Source: Pirellulaceae bacterium (lineage in GTDB: Bacteria; Planctomycetota; Planctomycetia; Pirellulales; Pirellulaceae). From it: a DNA stretch of 64,000 nucleotides. Both the position numbers and the translations under genes were made by a program. This document shows positions 36,146-45,582 of this stretch, in pieces; positions within the stretch are counted from its first letter, which is position 1, and each line of letters starts with the position of its first letter. The notes beneath the pieces are model-generated. The model was not told where the DNA came from. It searched no databases and was given only the letters and a program-made list of their open reading frames with translations. The stretch covers positions 310,001 through 374,000 of the forward strand of contig JAQWSU010000030.1 in assembly GCA_029243025.1 (NCBI GenBank). The letters are read 5' to 3'.

Positions 36146-38083
36146 ATGTCACACCAATCGGAATTGATCGCAGAAGATATTAATGCTTATCTGGCGCAGC
36201 ACGAGCGGAAAGAGCTTTTGCGTTTCCTCACTTGTGGGAGCGTCGACGATGGCAAAAGCACCTTGATTGGTCGTTTGCTCTATGACTCGAAGATGATCTA
36301 CGAGGACCAATTAGCTGCGGTTCAGCGTGATTCGGCAATTCATGGCACAACGGGTGGGGATTTTGACCCGGCCTTGCTGACCGATGGTCTGAAAGCAGAG
36401 CGTGAGCAGGGGATTACGATCGATGTTGCTTATCGGTATTTCTCCACAGCGCGACGAAAATTTATCATCGCAGACACGCCTGGACACGAACAATACACGC
36501 GCAACATGGCGACAGGGGCCTCGACGTGCGATCTCGCCATTATCCTGGTGGACGCTCGCCACGGAGTTGTCGAGCAGACAAAGCGCCACAGTTTTATCAC
36601 TTCATTACTTGGCATCAAGCACGTACTGGTCGCCATCAACAAGATGGATTTGGTTGATTACAGCCAGGAAGTTTTTGAACAGATCAAATCGGATTACGCT
36701 GAATTTGCTGCCCGTATGTCAGTGGAGGATTTGCACTTCATACCGATGTCTGCCTTGCTTGGCGACAATGTTGTCGAAGCGGGCGATAATATGCCTTGGT
36801 ATGAGGGCGGAACTTTAATGCACATGTTGGAAACGGTCCACATTGCGTCGGATCGAAATCTGATCGATTTCCGCTTTCCAATTCAATACGTAAACCGTCC
36901 AAATTTGGATTTCCGGGGTTTTTGCGGTACGGTCGCATCTGGCATTGTCAGGAAGGGCGACGAGGTGATTGCGTTGCCGTCGCAGAAATCTAGCCGCATA
37001 AAAGAGATCGTCACGATGGACGGGAATGTGGATGAAGCATTCTCGCCGATGTCCGTCACTCTCACACTTGAAGATGAGATTGACGTGAGTCGTGGTGACA
37101 TGTTGGTGCATCCCGCAAACATGCCTCGATCCGAACAAAAGTTTGACGCGATGATCGTTTGGATGGACGAGGAACCTCTAGTACCTGGTAAACAGTATGC
37201 GATTAAGCACACGAGCAAAGAGGTGGCTGGAACAGTTGACACGTTGCGTTATCGGGTCGATGTTAACACCTTGCGACGGCAAGATTCCCCGACTCTTAAA
37301 TTAAATGAAATCGGTCGATGTCATTTGACATTGAATCAGCCGATCATGTATGACGGCTACCGTCGCAATCGCGGAACCGGTGCCTTCATCGTGATGGATC
37401 GGCTCAACAATACCACCGTGGCTGCTGGGATGATTCTCGATCGAGTGACGACCGATGATCAGAATGATTATTGGGACGATGCGTCGACGAATCAGCACCT
37501 GCGTTCCTCGACCGGTGAGGTCACGTTGGAAGAGCGTTCGGCTCGATTCGGACAAAGTCCTCTGACCATCCTTTTGACCGGGCTGACGGGTTCTGGGAAA
37601 ACGACCCTCGCTTATGCGTTGGAACGACGTCTGTTTGATCAGGGCCGAGCAGCGATGGTTGTAGATGGCCAGAATTTGCGGCTAGGTCTCAACAAAGACC
37701 TTGGCTTTTCCCAGGAAGATCGCTCGGAAAATCTTCGCCGTACGGTGGAAGTTTCACGCCTGCTAAACGCGGCAGGCATGATCAGCATTTGTGCTTTTGT
37801 TGCACCCAACCGGGCGGTACGACAGCGGTTTCGAGAGGCGTTCCCGCAAGATCAATTTATGTTGGTGCATCTTGCGGCACCGATCGAAGTGTGTCGTGAA
37901 CGTGATTCTGAGGGAATGTATGCCAAAGCCGAATCAGGTGAAGTCGAAAACTTCCCTGGTGTCTCCATTGAATACGAGCCACCACGTAATAGCGATCTGA
38001 CACTTTCAACGGACAAGATTTCCGTCGAACAATGTGTTGACGAAATCATGGAACTCTTGACCGCTCGTGAGGCTATCGCGTAA
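36146..38083 (+). CDS. cysNC: Fused sulfate adenylyltransferase GTPase subunit and APS kinase (CysNC)
   Basis: A 645-residue two-enzyme protein. Residues about 25-440 are the CysN GTPase: G1 [10 protein letters not shown] at 31-40, G3 DTPGHEQY, G4 NKMDLVD, then two beta-barrel domains. Residues about 470-645 are APS kinase: P-loop [11 protein letters not shown] near 476-486, [15 protein letters not shown], then [18 protein letters not shown]. Together with CysD it turns sulfate into PAPS for reduction or sulfation. The last 564 bases have a decayed second copy 2.2 kb downstream (40316-40895). No terminator follows this copy, while one follows the decayed copy. Confidence 0.97.
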   Translation: MSHQSELIAEDINAYLAQHERKELLRFLTCGSVDDGKSTLIGRLLYDSKMIYEDQLAAVQRDSAIHGTTGGDFDPALLTDGLKAEREQGITIDVAYRYFSTARRKFIIADTPGHEQYTRNMATGASTCDLAIILVDARHGVVEQTKRHSFITSLLGIKHVLVAINKMDLVDYSQEVFEQIKSDYAEFAARMSVEDLHFIPMSALLGDNVVEAGDNMPWYEGGTLMHMLETVHIASDRNLIDFRFPIQYVNRPNLDFRGFCGTVASGIVRKGDEVIALPSQKSSRIKEIVTMDGNVDEAFSPMSVTLTLEDEIDVSRGDMLVHPANMPRSEQKFDAMIVWMDEEPLVPGKQYAIKHTSKEVAGTVDTLRYRVDVNTLRRQDSPTLKLNEIGRCHLTLNQPIMYDGYRRNRGTGAFIVMDRLNNTTVAAGMILDRVTTDDQNDYWDDASTNQHLRSSTGEVTLEERSARFGQSPLTILLTGLTGSGKTTLAYALERRLFDQGRAAMVVDGQNLRLGLNKDLGFSQEDRSENLRRTVEVSRLLNAAGMISICAFVAPNRAVRQRFREAFPQDQFMLVHLAAPIEVCRERDSEGMYAKAESGEVENFPGVSIEYEPPRNSDLTLSTDKISVEQCVDEIMELLTAREAIA

Positions 38084-38088
38084 CTCGT
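37525..38088 (+). repeat. Direct repeat, intact copy (3' end of cysNC)
   Basis: This 564-base stretch, covering the APS kinase part of cysNC plus five bases past the stop, is repeated in the same orientation at 40316-40895. The copies are nearly identical over long runs in the 3' half and more diverged in the 5' half. Similarity stops just after both stop codons. Confidence 0.9.
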
Positions 38089-38249
38089 AACTGTGAGCAT
38101 AAGCAATTCCCAATTCTACGCGACCCATCAAATAGCTCGCTGAGAGATGTCGGGCTCGGGGGGAATTTGTACTGCCTGAGTGCATCGAAGGTCAAGTCTC
38201 TCGCAATGTCGACTAATTTCAGTCACCGCATCTTTAGCGATGGAGCTTG

Positions 38250-38597
38250 TTAGCTCTCTGCGCCATTGGAAATGATGACGCTAACATCGCTGTCCGGATG
38301 CGTGCCGGTATCCAGTCGAGCGAGCGATCCGCTCACAATGACGCTGCGAACGACCGACCTATTCTGGCGTATGTCCGGCATCATGCCGCGTAGTTTTTCG
38401 GTCTGTTCGAGAGACCAGCCTGGTGACGTCGCAATCTCTGGGAATTCACGCCAGTTGAAATTCGCGATGCGGGATGTCGAAGAAGTGGAGTGTATCGAAG
38501 GTGGCGTTTCACCCCTGTCATCCCGCTTTTCTTCATGGCTAAAGGTGAGCTCGCAGCGGAATCTGTAAGCAGCATACGATCCTGCTTTCTGTTTTGG
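38250..38597 (-). pseudogene. Decayed nucleotidyltransferase-like fragment
   Basis: On the minus strand the frame from 38597 to the TAA at 38250 is open for 115 codons, with no convincing start near its beginning. Its end reads VIVSGSLARLDTGTHPDSDV followed by SVIIS, which resembles the GS...SDxD signature of MNT-type nucleotidyltransferases. However, the second Asp is a Ser and the frame stops soon after. The first half (SSTSRIANFNWREF and neighbours) has no recognisable domain and may be a repeated intergenic sequence. I read it as a remnant rather than a working gene. The rest of the 38084-38777 gap shows nothing else. Confidence 0.45.
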
Positions 38598-38777
38598 TTA
38601 ATTCCTGCCGGGCGGGTGGTTGGACCGTTTATCAACTTTAACCAATCCACTCACTCAAGCAGAGTGAGTCGCGATGATTTTGGAAAATGGGTGTTGTTTT
38701 TGTAGATAAACAAAGGCGCCGTTGATAGACTGCCAGCCAATTCCCCGATTTGCATTGGTTCTGAGGCTGTTGCTAAC

Positions 38778-40163
38778 ATGAAAAAATTCTATCGATATTC
38801 AATGTTGTTAGTTTGCTTTTTGGTTGCTGTATCGACCAGTGTTGCTGGGACCTACAGCGATCGGGTGATTTCGTTGGAGCCAAATTACTATTTCCAGCTC
38901 AACGAGCCAGAATCCAAAGCGACGCGGGGCGCACTTGATACGATCAGTAATCAGCATTTTGGAAGTTACAAAGGTGTCTATGGAGTCGGTGGTCCTGAGT
39001 TAGGCATGCCTGGACCTGATTTTCTCATCGAAGATGGTCGTTGGACAACCTCGGATGAGTGGGGTGAGCGAGGGAATCTGATTGAGCTCATCGGGCTCGA
39101 CTCGGACAACACAGCCCATGCGAGCAACAATGCGGCCCAAGTCGTATTAGGTCCTCATGAGGGTTTTGGAGCGCCTGCGATGACTGTCGCGATGTTCGTC
39201 CGAGGTGGGCCGACAGAAGGTGGAGATCGTATCTTTACTAATAACCTCTTTGACCCGATGCTCAGTTTTCAGATCGTCTCAGGCTTTGACGGTCTTGCTG
39301 TGGTGACGAATCCAACTGTCACTTGTTCCAGCGAAATCGATTGTGGTCATCGTGTGTTATCCTTGCCCAAGCAGGGTGTCAGATTCTCCAATTAGGGAGC
39401 CGATCATGGGCTCCTGAGCGCAGATAATGCTTGGTGGCATATTGTGGCCACGACCGAGGGCGCGAACCCTGACCAGCGTACGAAAAATATTCGTCTCTGG
39501 TTAAATGGCGTCGATCGCACTGAGGATATGTTACCCGGACGGGATTACGGTTATGGGGTCAACACCGATCTGGCAAAGATCGGTGGCCGTTTCCACAATG
39601 AAACCCACCCAACAACTCACTCAGGTGCCCAGGATGAAGTTTCGCTCTGGTTGGATCGTGCCTTGTCGGACGAGGAAATTGGGAGTCTCTATGAGGCAGC
39701 AATTTCTGCCGGCCCGATTGCGGTGCCGGGTGACTTTGACGGCGACGGTCAGTTGACGGCGTTGGATATAGATCGACTCTCGGATGCGGCTTTGGCTGGC
39801 GACAACAAATCTCAGTTTGATCTCAACGGTGACTCTTTGGTCAATCAATCCGATCGTGAAGTCTGGGTTGATGAATTGAAGTTCACGTATTTTGGAGACT
39901 CAAATCTCGATGGCGAATTCAATAGCACGGATTTCGTCGTTGTTTTCGCCGAAGACAAATATGAGGACGGTGTCGATGGCAATTCGGGTTGGGGCAGTGG
40001 TGACTGGAATGGAGATAAAGATTTCGACTCTTCCGATTTTGTCGCAGCATTCGGGGCGGGTGGCTATGAAATGGGTGCCCGTCAAGTAGCTGCCGTCCCC
40101 GAGCCGTCGACCTTCCTGCTCTTCGCGATTGGATTATTGATCTGTCTCGTGCGGCGGCGTTAG
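38778..40163 (+). pseudogene. PEP-CTERM protein with LamG-like and dockerin-like parts, broken by one in-frame stop
   Basis: One frame runs 38778-40163 (461 codons) with a single TAG at 39393-39395 (codon 206). Before it: a signal peptide (about 1-24) and the first half of a LamG/concanavalin-like domain. After it the same domain continues without shift (GADHGLLSADNAWWHIVATT, then IRLWLNGVD and AKIGGRFHN). Two Ca-binding dockerin-like units follow (DFDGDGQLTALDIDRL; DLNGDSLVNQSDREVW), then a similar pair (DSNLDGEFNSTDF; DWNGDKDFDSSDF). It ends in a PEP-CTERM anchor (VPEPSTFLLFAIGLLICLV then RRR). A recent nonsense change (for example from TGG or CAG), a sequencing error or suppression are possible. 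It sits between the two cysC copies. Confidence 0.8.
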
Positions 40164-40315
40164 ATCGGGCACTTGATCTTCTCCAAAAGCTTGATTGCAA
40201 AAATTCATTTTCCAAAACCAGCGGAGGTCGCCGATTTACGCGTTGACCTCTACTTCCATGTCTGTCGGGAGCCGGACGAATCGGCCTGCTTCACTCTATC
40301 CAGCCGGGTACACGC

Positions 40316-40895
40316 GTTGGAAGAGCGTTCGGCTCGGTTTGGCTAACAGCCGCTGACCCTCGTTTTGATTGGTCTTAACAGGTTCTGGGGAAAGGACTCT
40401 CGCTGATGCGCTGGAACGATGCGTTGTGGAACAAGGTCTGTTTGATCAGGGCCGAGCAGCGATGGTTGTGGATGGCTAGAATTTGCGTCTAGGTCTCACC
40501 AAAGACCTCAGCTTTTTTCCACAAGGTCGCTCGGGAAATCTTTGCCGTGCGGTGAAAGTTTCACGTCTGCTAAACTCAGCAGACATGATCAGCATTTGTG
40601 CTTTTGTTGCACCCAGCCGGGCGGTACGGCAGCGGTTTCGAGAGGCGTTCCCGCAAGATCAATTTATGTTGGTGCACCTTGCGGCACCGATCAAAGTGTA
40701 TCGTGAACGCGATTCTGAAGGAATGTATGTCAAAGCTGAATCAGTTGAAGTCGAAAACATACCTGCTGTCTCGATTGAATACGAGCCATCACGTAACAGC
40801 GATCTGACACTTTCAACCGACAAGATTTTCGTCGAACAATGTATTGACGAAATCATGGAACTCTTGGTCGCTCGTGAGGCTATCGGGTGACTCGT
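40316..40895 (+). pseudogene. Decayed second copy of the APS kinase (cysC) end
   Basis: It aligns with 37525-38088 of cysNC. Damage is in the 5' half. There is an in-frame TAA shortly after the repeat begins (GGCTAACAG where the intact copy has GGACAAAGT). A one-base insertion precedes the P-loop. The P-loop Lys codon is changed (AAA to GAA), there is an extra 15 bases after GAACGA, and a TAG falls at GATGGCTAG. The last 135 codons (from 40483) remain open and closely match the kinase C-terminus, but without the P-loop they cannot form an active enzyme. A strong terminator follows 19 bases later, which suggests this is the original gene end. Confidence 0.9.
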
Positions 40896-40914
40896 GTCTG
40901 GACTTAGAAGGAAG

Positions 40915-40952
40915 AAGAGCCGCTTACCTTTTCCAGATAAGCGGCTCTTTTC
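40915..40952 (+). terminator. Strong terminator behind the decayed cysC copy
   Basis: A perfect 12-bp stem (AAGAGCCGCTTA with TAAGCGGCTCTT, 40915-40926 and 40938-40949) with an 11-base loop and T residues. It was probably the terminator of the original cysDNC operon. The working cysNC copy lacks one. Confidence 0.92.
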
Positions 40953-41110
40953 AGTTTGGTCTATGAATGCGACAGATTCTCTCTGCCGATCGCGGCGATA
41001 ACTTTGCTGGCCCTGCGGAACGAGTCACAAAGTATACGAAAATGGAAGGGGAAAGTGAGGTCGAGCTGTTTCGAAACGATCTCTTTCCTCAATCAAAAGC
41101 ATAGCTTATT

Positions 41111-41584
41111 TCAAAGCGCGTTGATGGTGTTTTTTTGCTCCTCTCGCGCTGCACGCGTTTCGTCATCAAAGACTTTAATGAAACGTCCTCCACTGTCGTA
41201 CCAGCCGGGATGGAGGAAGCGACACCAGGACAGTTTGAGTACTAAATGAGTGCAGTGGTCAGGACCTGATTCCAGTGAGACCAGTCCGTAACGATGCGTG
41301 ATAGGCTCGTGATGGTAGAAATCCAAGCCTAAGGAAGCTAAATCTTTGCCGACGACGTAAAACGGTGCCCCTGCCGGTGTCAACATGTCGGTGCATAGTG
41401 GTGTCAACGGAATCAGCTTGGGATAGGAAACGCGATCTTGACTTCGGCGCTCATGACCGTTCGACGGTAACTGGCTGAACTGGGCGATTCGACTTGCCAC
41501 TTCGCGAATTGTTATCTCGCAGCTGGTGGACACCTGAGTCTTTATTGCAGACGGGTTGCGTTGGAGAGATTCCTGGGTGATCAA
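41111..41584 (-). CDS. PilZ-like domain protein
   Basis: 157 residues. From about residue 45 the pattern fits a PilZ-type beta barrel: an RRSQDR arginine motif, then a strand, GKDLASLGLDFYHHEPI (compare the D/N-x-S-x-x-G motif), repeated short strands and a closing RFLHPGWYDSGGRFIKVF. PilZ domains bind cyclic di-GMP through the RxxxR and DxSxxG motifs; here the second is DLASLG, close but with an extra residue, so binding is uncertain. The N-terminal 45 residues are helical and variable. It stands alone between the cysC remnant and the transglutaminase-like gene, with 214 empty bases between. Confidence 0.55.
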   Translation of the reverse strand: MITQESLQRNPSAIKTQVSTSCEITIREVASRIAQFSQLPSNGHERRSQDRVSYPKLIPLTPLCTDMLTPAGAPFYVVGKDLASLGLDFYHHEPITHRYGLVSLESGPDHCTHLVLKLSWCRFLHPGWYDSGGRFIKVFDDETRAAREEQKNTINAL

Positions 41585-41798
41585 TCGACAGGTTCCTAGA
41601 CAGGTTGGGATAGGATCGCAAGGGTTATCTGCGAATTGGCGTAGCGGTTGCAGAGTTGAATCGAATCGTCATTCGTGAATACGTTTGACGATTGGACAGC
41701 CGATGGGTTTGTGCAGATGAGTGATGGGATCGAGGGTTCCCCTCACACCCAAAGGATTCTTACGTCCTTTTCGAGCGGTTGTCAAATTTCCGCCACGA

Positions 41799-42743
41799 TT
41801 ACCCTCCGTTTCTTTCGAGAATGCGACCCTGAAGCTCTTTCGAAATCTGGTCGGCCTGGAGATGGTTGCCATGACGTCGCAAGGCAGTGATCCATTTTTG
41901 ATGCACATAGACATCATTTGCAGTGAGGGGACCGTAATTCGAATCGATCAGCAGGCCACGAAGAACGAGATGAGCCGCCTGAGGGTAGTCGCCTTGAGCA
42001 CACAACGCGATGGCCCAGTTGTTGATGGTTGCTAACATGTTGACGCGTGCTGAGCTGTCGAACGGATCCAATTGGCAACTTCGGCTTGCCGCTGTGAGTG
42101 CCTGGGCATACTGGTTTTGATGGGCGAGCCGAATCGCTTGGTTGTAGTAAAGACGGCCTAGTAAGGCGACATCCGAGAGCTCTTGAGACAAATGGATTTG
42201 CGGGATACGCCTGTCATGGGGATTCAGGAGCGTGAAACTGGGGTGGGTCGTCTCAACCAATGGCCCCGCGGGTAGAGGGAGTCGGACCAGCACATGGTTA
42301 GGAACAGCAACAGCACGTGCGTTCAGGCCACATTCGCGGCACAGGCAGATATAGAGCAGGGTTGAAGTGATGCAATTGAAATTGCCTGATTGTAAGGTCT
42401 GCAGGACGCAATTTGTATTCTCGTTGTAACCGGAAGTCAGAATTTGGTCGTGAAGGTAGCGAAACACGAGTTCCGCTCGTTGGTCGCTGGATGTGTTTGC
42501 GGGGATAAGGCGGGCGCACTGTTCCGCGTGCCATTGAAATCGACGTTGCCATCCCGTCGGTACGCGTGCGTCAGGGGCTGTACAGAGCATGGCCGCCTGG
42601 AACAACGAAAACTGGTCCAGTTGACCATCGGCCGTGTCGAGAAAAAGCCGATGCTGTGCCTGGGAACTAGCGCTCTGATCCGCTGACGACGTGGCGACGA
42701 TGGTCAACGGAATACTTAGAGTGAGAATAATGCGGATGATCAT
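41799..42743 (-). CDS. Exported transglutaminase-like protein with TPR tail
   Basis: 314 residues with a signal peptide (about 1-21). Residues 80-170 resemble the transglutaminase-like/SirB1 fold: Cys124 in SGNFNCITSTLLYICLC, His150 in VAVPNHVLVRL and an acidic residue (Glu164) could form the usual Cys-His-acid triad. Residues about 195-300 are two to three TPR-like helix pairs (ALLGRLYYNQAIRLAHQNQY). SirB1-like proteins combine these two parts, so the architecture is natural; the function is unknown. It reads away from the decayed isochorismatase-like gene just upstream. Confidence 0.72.
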   Translation of the reverse strand: MIIRIILTLSIPLTIVATSSADQSASSQAQHRLFLDTADGQLDQFSLFQAAMLCTAPDARVPTGWQRRFQWHAEQCARLIPANTSSDQRAELVFRYLHDQILTSGYNENTNCVLQTLQSGNFNCITSTLLYICLCRECGLNARAVAVPNHVLVRLPLPAGPLVETTHPSFTLLNPHDRRIPQIHLSQELSDVALLGRLYYNQAIRLAHQNQYAQALTAASRSCQLDPFDSSARVNMLATINNWAIALCAQGDYPQAAHLVLRGLLIDSNYGPLTANDVYVHQKWITALRRHGNHLQADQISKELQGRILERNGG

Positions 42744-43047
42744 TGATGTCAGAATGCCACATCGTGAACCAAAAAATGTTGCCCAGAAAGAATACGTTGC
42801 AAAAACGCAACCGGCTATTTTGTGCAGAGGTCAAAAACTGTTTTTTCAGGAACGGTTGTTGCCTTTTCCGTTCGTAGCGGCTGTAACGGATTCTGATGTG
42901 AAGGGACGATCGGCTCGTCAGCATGACGACCGGGTCTCTTGTCGATCGCGACTGCGGACTAGCTGCGGGCAGATCGACGGGGCACGAGACTTTGTTTGTC
43001 GAGAGCCAGGCGTCCCTTGGATTCTGATCGTTGTAGGAGTTTACCGA

Positions 43048-43259
43048 TTAGTAGATCGGAACTTTCGCTTGGCGAGCAGGGCCTGAGATGCGAACGACCG
43101 CAACCCATTCTTGATCCGGATCGGATCCCAGCGGCTGAGTTGGATCGGCGAAAGCAGTCATGCCGTCAATAATCAATAGTGCGGGATTCTTACCCCAGCC
43201 CATTTCTTGATTCAGCCACGCTGTTGGAAGAATTGTTTGGCATCCTCCACGCTCTCCAT
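43048..43259 (-). pseudogene. Remnant of an isochorismatase-like (N-carbamoylsarcosine amidase type) gene
   Basis: On the minus strand a well-placed ribosome site (AGAGGAG) precedes ATG at 43259, giving MESVEDAKQFFQQRG and then a stop. A frame shift restores WLNQEMGWGKNPALLIIDGM and TAFADPTQPLGSD, the start of the isochorismatase-like hydrolase fold, which ends at TAA (43048) after QAKVPIY. Beyond it, down to about 42900, scattered matches (SYNDQNPRDAW, then DPVVM) suggest further decayed sequence. The family cleaves amide bonds using an Asp-Lys-Cys triad, of which only the Asp region remains. The rest of the 42744-43278 gap appears non-coding. Confidence 0.65.
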
Positions 43260-43278
43260 ACTCCTCTTACCGCTTGAT

Positions 43279-44502
43279 TTAATTTTCGGAAACGTTGTCA
43301 GGCAGTTTGTGCCCCATCTTGTCCCGCTTCGTGGCGAGATAATTTGCGTTGTGTTTGTTGATTGGTGGCATGATTGGAACTTGGTCGACGACCTCTAACT
43401 CAAATCCACCGTAGATAAACGCATCTGTTTTCTTCGGGTTGTTCGTCAAGAGGCGGACTTGGGATAGACCTAAATCTTTTAGGATCTGAATCCCGACGCC
43501 GTAATCGCGGGTGTCGGCTTGGTATCCGAGTGCCAAGTTGGCCTCGACCGTGTCTAAGCCTTCATCCTGGAGTCCGTAGGCTTTGATCTTATCGACCAAG
43601 CCGATACCTCTACCTTCTTGAGGAAGGTAGACCAAAACGCCGGCCTCTTCCCGTCCAATCATATCCAGTGCCATGCGTAGTTGGTCACCACAGTCGCAAC
43701 GTAGGGAATCCAAAAGATCACCCGTGAAGCAAGAAGAGTGCAGCCGGACCAGAGGATTGCTTACCTTGGATAGATCACCCATCACAAGCACAATTGGCTG
43801 CTGCGTTTCATACTGCACTTCGTAAGCAATGACGCGGAACGGACCAAATTTCGTGGGCAAATCGGCTTCAGCTAAACGGTGCACCAGCCGTTCGCTGCGA
43901 CGGCGATACCGGATCAAGTCTTCGATGGTGATGATTCGTAGATCGAACTCCTCGGCCAATGCGAGTAGCCGGGACCGGCTGGCACGTTCCCCCGTTTCAT
44001 CGAGGATTTCACAGAGCACGCCGGCTGGTTGGCATCCGGCCATTCTTGCGAGGTCGACCGCCGCCTCGGTGTGGCCGGCCCGTCGCAAGACACCGCCCGC
44101 TTTCGCGACGAGGGGTAGAATGTGGCCGGGTCGGACGAAATCGGCTGCCTTACTTGCCGGATTGACCAATTCTTGAATGGTTTTGCAACGTTCACTGGCT
44201 GTAACACCTGTGCGAACCGAGTGGTAATCGACGGTAATGGTGTACGCTGTACGATAGGAATCTGGCCGGGCACTCGTCATCGGAGGCAATTCCAACCGAT
44301 CGGCCGTTTCCGACAGCATCGAACTACACAGGAGCCCCTTGCCGTGTGTAATGAAGAAGTTGATGATTTCGGGCGTGACCTTGTCTGCGGCGCAAATGAA
44401 GTCTCCCTCATTTTCGCGGTCCTCCGCGTCCAATACGATCACAATTTCACCGCGACCCACTGCCTCAACAGCGGCCTCAACGGAAGAAAATTCGTCACCC
44501 AT
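43279..44502 (-). CDS. ribBA: Bifunctional DHBP synthase / GTP cyclohydrolase II
   Basis: Makes both riboflavin precursors: dihydroxybutanone phosphate from ribulose 5-phosphate and the pyrimidine intermediate from GTP. The 407-residue protein has RibB at about 5-205 (DAEDRENEGDF at 25-35, THGKGLLC, RPGHILPL, GHTEAAVDLARMAG) and RibA at about 208-400 (zinc-binding CFTGDLLDSLRCDCGDQL, YLPQEGRGIGL, NNPKKTDAF). All catalytic segments are intact. AGAGGAAG lies 8 bases before ATG. I looked for an FMN riboswitch in the 150 bases upstream and saw none. No other rib genes are in the window. Confidence 0.97.
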   Translation of the reverse strand: MGDEFSSVEAAVEAVGRGEIVIVLDAEDRENEGDFICAADKVTPEIINFFITHGKGLLCSSMLSETADRLELPPMTSARPDSYRTAYTITVDYHSVRTGVTASERCKTIQELVNPASKAADFVRPGHILPLVAKAGGVLRRAGHTEAAVDLARMAGCQPAGVLCEILDETGERASRSRLLALAEEFDLRIITIEDLIRYRRRSERLVHRLAEADLPTKFGPFRVIAYEVQYETQQPIVLVMGDLSKVSNPLVRLHSSCFTGDLLDSLRCDCGDQLRMALDMIGREEAGVLVYLPQEGRGIGLVDKIKAYGLQDEGLDTVEANLALGYQADTRDYGVGIQILKDLGLSQVRLLTNNPKKTDAFIYGGFELEVVDQVPIMPPINKHNANYLATKRDKMGHKLPDNVSEN

Positions 44503-44664
44503 GGCTGAACTTCCTCTTGTGGGGTGGCAGATGAAACGAGAGAGAGCGTGAAGGTAACTGGGATGGTAACTCGGAAGACCGAATTAGCGGTGCCCAGGCG
44601 TTGATCGACCCATTGCTTGGGGATTGTCCGCTAAGTCAGTATAGCAACAGTGCACTTTCTGCGA

Positions 44665-45582
44665 ATGACCTTGAACCGAACGATCAAGACGATGATTAAC
44701 AATCCCCTTGTGCAGCGACATCTTGTCCCTTGGCTGGCCACCGCTTGGTTTTGCGCGATCACCAACTTGGTAGCACTTATGCCGATGATTCTGCCGTCAA
44801 GCGTCCATGCAGACGGGACCATCGAAAGAAATGTCGAATATTTGCGGCGAGAAACGGTTCAACTGCTGGCCGATATCTATCAGCCGACTGGTGATGGCCC
44901 TTTTTCGGGAGTATTGATGGTTCACGGAGGCGCCTGGATGTCGGGAAACAAGTCTCATGTCGTTCAGCATGCGAAACGCTTCATGCGGCGAGGCTATGTA
45001 GTTGTCGCGATCAATTATCGTCTCGCTCCACGCCATAAATTTCCAGCGCAACTCGAAGACTGCCGTGCTGCTCTTCGCTGGATGCGATCCAATTCAGAGA
45101 AATATCGCATCGATCCCACGGAAATTGCCGGATTCGGCTACTCCGCCGGTGGGCAACTTGTCTGTCTGTTGGGGCTGAATCCGTCGGAGGATCATCGCGA
45201 GTGTTTGCAGGCGATTATTGCTGGAGGTGCACCCTGTGAATTCCGTCAGATCCCCGAATCTAGCAAAGCGTTGGCCTACTGGCTCGGGAGCACGCGCCGT
45301 GATCGCCCTGACATTTATCGGAATGCGTCGCCAACCTCCTTTGTGACGTCGGATGACCCACCCGTCTTTCTGTTTCACGGTGCCAGTGACTCTTTGGTTC
45401 GCTCCTCGAGTTCGCTTGATCTGTACCAAAGGCTGCAAGATAAGGGCGTGGAGAGCAAAATGCATATGGTTGCTGATTCGGGACACTTGAAGACGTTTTT
45501 CGACCCGGAGTCCTCTAATCTCGCGGTGGAGTTCCTGGATGAGGCATTGGGGTCAGCCGTTCAGAAGCAGGTGGCACCGTGA
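44665..45582 (+). CDS. Exported alpha/beta-hydrolase, esterase/lipase type
   Basis: 305 residues from the ATG at 44665 (a GTG at 44650 is also possible). A hydrophobic signal at about 20-48 ends before ADGTIERN. The oxyanion motif HGGAWMSG near 88-95, the nucleophile elbow GYSAGG near 154-159 with its Ser, the acidic residue in FLFHGASDSLV and the His in DSGHLKTF form a full triad. This places it in the hormone-sensitive-lipase-like or feruloyl-esterase-like group (BD-FAE), acting on acetyl or aryl esters of sugars or small lipids. Its stop overlaps the GTG of the next gene, so the two are translated together. Confidence 0.88.
   Translation: MTLNRTIKTMINNPLVQRHLVPWLATAWFCAITNLVALMPMILPSSVHADGTIERNVEYLRRETVQLLADIYQPTGDGPFSGVLMVHGGAWMSGNKSHVVQHAKRFMRRGYVVVAINYRLAPRHKFPAQLEDCRAALRWMRSNSEKYRIDPTEIAGFGYSAGGQLVCLLGLNPSEDHRECLQAIIAGGAPCEFRQIPESSKALAYWLGSTRRDRPDIYRNASPTSFVTSDDPPVFLFHGASDSLVRSSSSLDLYQRLQDKGVESKMHMVADSGHLKTFFDPESSNLAVEFLDEALGSAVQKQVAP

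Noticed and set aside
42691-43086. 131-codon plus-strand frame between the transglutaminase-like gene and ribBA
   Set aside because: It overlaps the isochorismatase-like remnant on the other strand and shows no domain or ribosome site.
44503-44650. FMN riboswitch expected before ribBA
   Set aside because: None of the conserved junction sequences of the element is present in the leader.
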